From: Marinobacter sp. | Lineage (GTDB): Bacteria; Pseudomonadota; Gammaproteobacteria; Pseudomonadales; Oleiphilaceae | Assembly (NCBI RefSeq): GCF_014859525.1 | Contig: NZ_JACUUB010000001.1 | Location: forward strand, 1 to 64,000 | DNA: 64,000 nt | Direction: 5' to 3' | Shown: positions 62,900 to 64,000 of the stretch, piece after piece | Position numbering within the stretch: the first letter of the stretch is position 1 | Layout of the letters: every line of letters starts with the position of its first letter | The notes under the pieces: generated by a model | Databases searched by the model: none | What the model saw: only the letters and a program-made list of their open reading frames with translations | What the model was told of the DNA's origin: nothing | Translations under genes and position numbers: made by a program

Positions 62900-62932
62900 A
62901 AAGGGGCGCTGCCTGCGCCCCTTTCTCTTTCT
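62900..62932 (+). terminator. Rho-independent terminator of htpX
   Basis: AAAGGGGCGC pairs with GCGCCCCTTT around a 5-nt loop, followed by CTCTTTCTT. It is 25 bp after the stop. The minus strand, toward pdxB, also has a short U-run (TTTTCC), so it may serve both convergent genes. Confidence 0.85.
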
Positions 62933-62955
62933 TATGGTCAGCCCAACCACGACGC

Positions 62956-64000
62956 TCAGAGTTTCAGTTTGAATCCCATAGCCCGAAACCCGTCCTGAAG
63001 TGACTTACTGGTGCCTTTCAACTGGATTTTCACGCTGGAGCATTCTCGGCGTACCGGATAATCACGTCGAAGCCGATCAAATTCTGCGGCTCTTTCAGCC
63101 GTATTTCCCTTCATGGCCAACCTGAGCCGCGCATCGTCCGCTCTGGGGTCATAGCAAGCAAGGAGTGCCGTACGAAGCGCCCTGTCCTCCTCTGCAGCAC
63201 TGGTAAATGAGAGCTTGCTCAAGGCTGGCTCTGGTAAAAACTGACCGGCTTTTTTCCGCACTGGCAAGCCCATGGATTGGCTCATGGCCTGATAGATCAT
63301 TTCCGTGCCCTGCATTTTGCCTTCCAGGCTGTAACCGGCAACATGTGGGGTCGCTAACCAGACCTTGTCGACCAGATCCGGGCTAATACCGGGTTCCCGC
63401 TCCCAAACGTCGAGCACAACCAGCGGGGCATCGGCTTGCTCAAGTCGGCGCAGCAAGGCCACGGAATCAATCACCTCGCCCCGCCCCGCATTGATCAGCA
63501 ACTGCTCGGGCCCAATCATCGCTAACTGAGGCTCAGACAACAGGTGATGGGTGGCATGGGGTAGTTGCCGAGTCAACGGCGTATGCAAGGTCACCACATC
63601 GCATTCCAGGGCATCTGCCAGGCTGACAAAGGGCACATCTGATTCGGGCTCATCTTGTTGTCTCGGGGGGTCACATAAGCGCACCTCAAAGCCCAGCTTT
63701 TCCAGCATCTGCGCCAACTGACCACCGACATTGCCCACACCGACAATACCGACACTCAGGTCCGTCCAATCGGCCAGACCACGTCGTTCGGCAAACAAGG
63801 AAACGACAGACAAGACATACTCTGCCACGCTTGTGGCATTGCAGCCCGGTGCCGCCGCAAAGCGGATGCCTTGAGACGCAAGCCATTCAAGATCAATATG
63901 ATCCGTACCGATGGTGGCAGTGCCCACAAAGCGAACACGGCTACCCTCCAGAAGCGCCTGATTGACTCGAGTGACCGAGCGCACCAGCAGCACATCGGCA
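62956..64000 (-). CDS. pdxB: Erythronate-4-phosphate dehydrogenase (partial)
   Basis: NAD-dependent D-2-hydroxyacid dehydrogenase of the pyridoxal-phosphate pathway, cut at its 5' end by the window (roughly the first 35-40 residues are missing). Visible: LLVRSVTRVNQALL, the Rossmann motif GIVGVGNVGGQL, LLINAGRGEVIDS (catalytic Arg), VVLDVWEREPG (Glu) and TPHVAGYSLEGK (catalytic His). The C-terminal PdxB dimerisation domain is present. It is convergent with htpX. Confidence 0.95.
   Translation of the reverse strand, partial: ADVLLVRSVTRVNQALLEGSRVRFVGTATIGTDHIDLEWLASQGIRFAAAPGCNATSVAEYVLSVVSLFAERRGLADWTDLSVGIVGVGNVGGQLAQMLEKLGFEVRLCDPPRQQDEPESDVPFVSLADALECDVVTLHTPLTRQLPHATHHLLSEPQLAMIGPEQLLINAGRGEVIDSVALLRRLEQADAPLVVLDVWEREPGISPDLVDKVWLATPHVAGYSLEGKMQGTEMIYQAMSQSMGLPVRKKAGQFLPEPALSKLSFTSAAEEDRALRTALLACYDPRADDARLRLAMKGNTAERAAEFDRLRRDYPVRRECSSVKIQLKGTSKSLQDGFRAMGFKLKL

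Overview
The window looks like one uninterrupted stretch of core chromosome from a marine gammaproteobacterium. Gene order and protein style point to Marinobacter or a close relative; this is an inference from synteny and protein similarity recalled from memory, not from a search. Base composition looks moderately GC-rich and even, nearly every gene has a recognisable housekeeping role, and I see no transposase, integrase, phage gene, CRISPR array or toxin/defence cassette.

Layout. 1-191: two minus-strand tRNA-Lys(UUU) genes, the first cut by the window edge. 310-9990 (minus): aspS, ruvC, ruvA, then ruvB-ybgC-tolQ-tolR-tolA-tolB-pal-cpoB, i.e. Holliday-junction resolution followed by the Tol-Pal envelope machine. 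9991-10324: an intergenic region holding a perfect 29-bp inverted repeat. 10325-10951 (plus): a FabR-like fatty-acid repressor. 10964-17409 (minus): HIT protein, ugd, galE, tadA, guaA, guaB. 17598-25845: xseA, prpE and a cold-shock gene (plus), leuA (minus) diverging from an Lrp-type regulator, and proS (plus).

25904-34810 (minus) is a tightly overlapping envelope operon: comEC, exbB, exbD, msbA, lpxK, a YcaR zinc-ribbon protein, kdsB, a low-molecular-weight phosphatase and murB. It is followed by a DUF2062 membrane protein, lolD and a single LolC/E-type permease, then a divergent PilZ-like gene. This order closely resembles the Pseudomonas murB-lol region. 38192-42491 (plus): a BamE-like small exported protein, aguA-aguB (agmatine to putrescine), an orphan MoxR ATPase and trxB.

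42508-47349 groups the bacterial N-degron pathway: two aminoacyl-protein transferases (aat, bpt), infA, and clpA-clpS. 47695-54643 (plus): cspD, rluE, nudJ, mnmA, hflD, purB, roxA and a GNAT protein. 54632-62875: a LysR regulator, an unrecognised membrane-anchored coiled protein next to a hybrid histidine kinase, a gpx-ohrR peroxide-response operon with a visible promoter palindrome, alaA, a small unknown protein and htpX. The window ends inside pdxB (minus).

Most genes here maintain the envelope (Tol-Pal, lipid A/KDO, Lol, MurB, HtpX), make nucleotides (guaAB, purB) or handle translation and proteolysis. The observations most worth a second look are the 29-bp inverted repeat in the probable aspS leader, the gpx-ohrR pairing with its promoter palindrome, the orphan MoxR, the interrupted PilZ protein, and the 50-bp tail-to-tail overlap between a sensor kinase and ohrR. 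I found no clear candidate for a wholly new multi-gene system.
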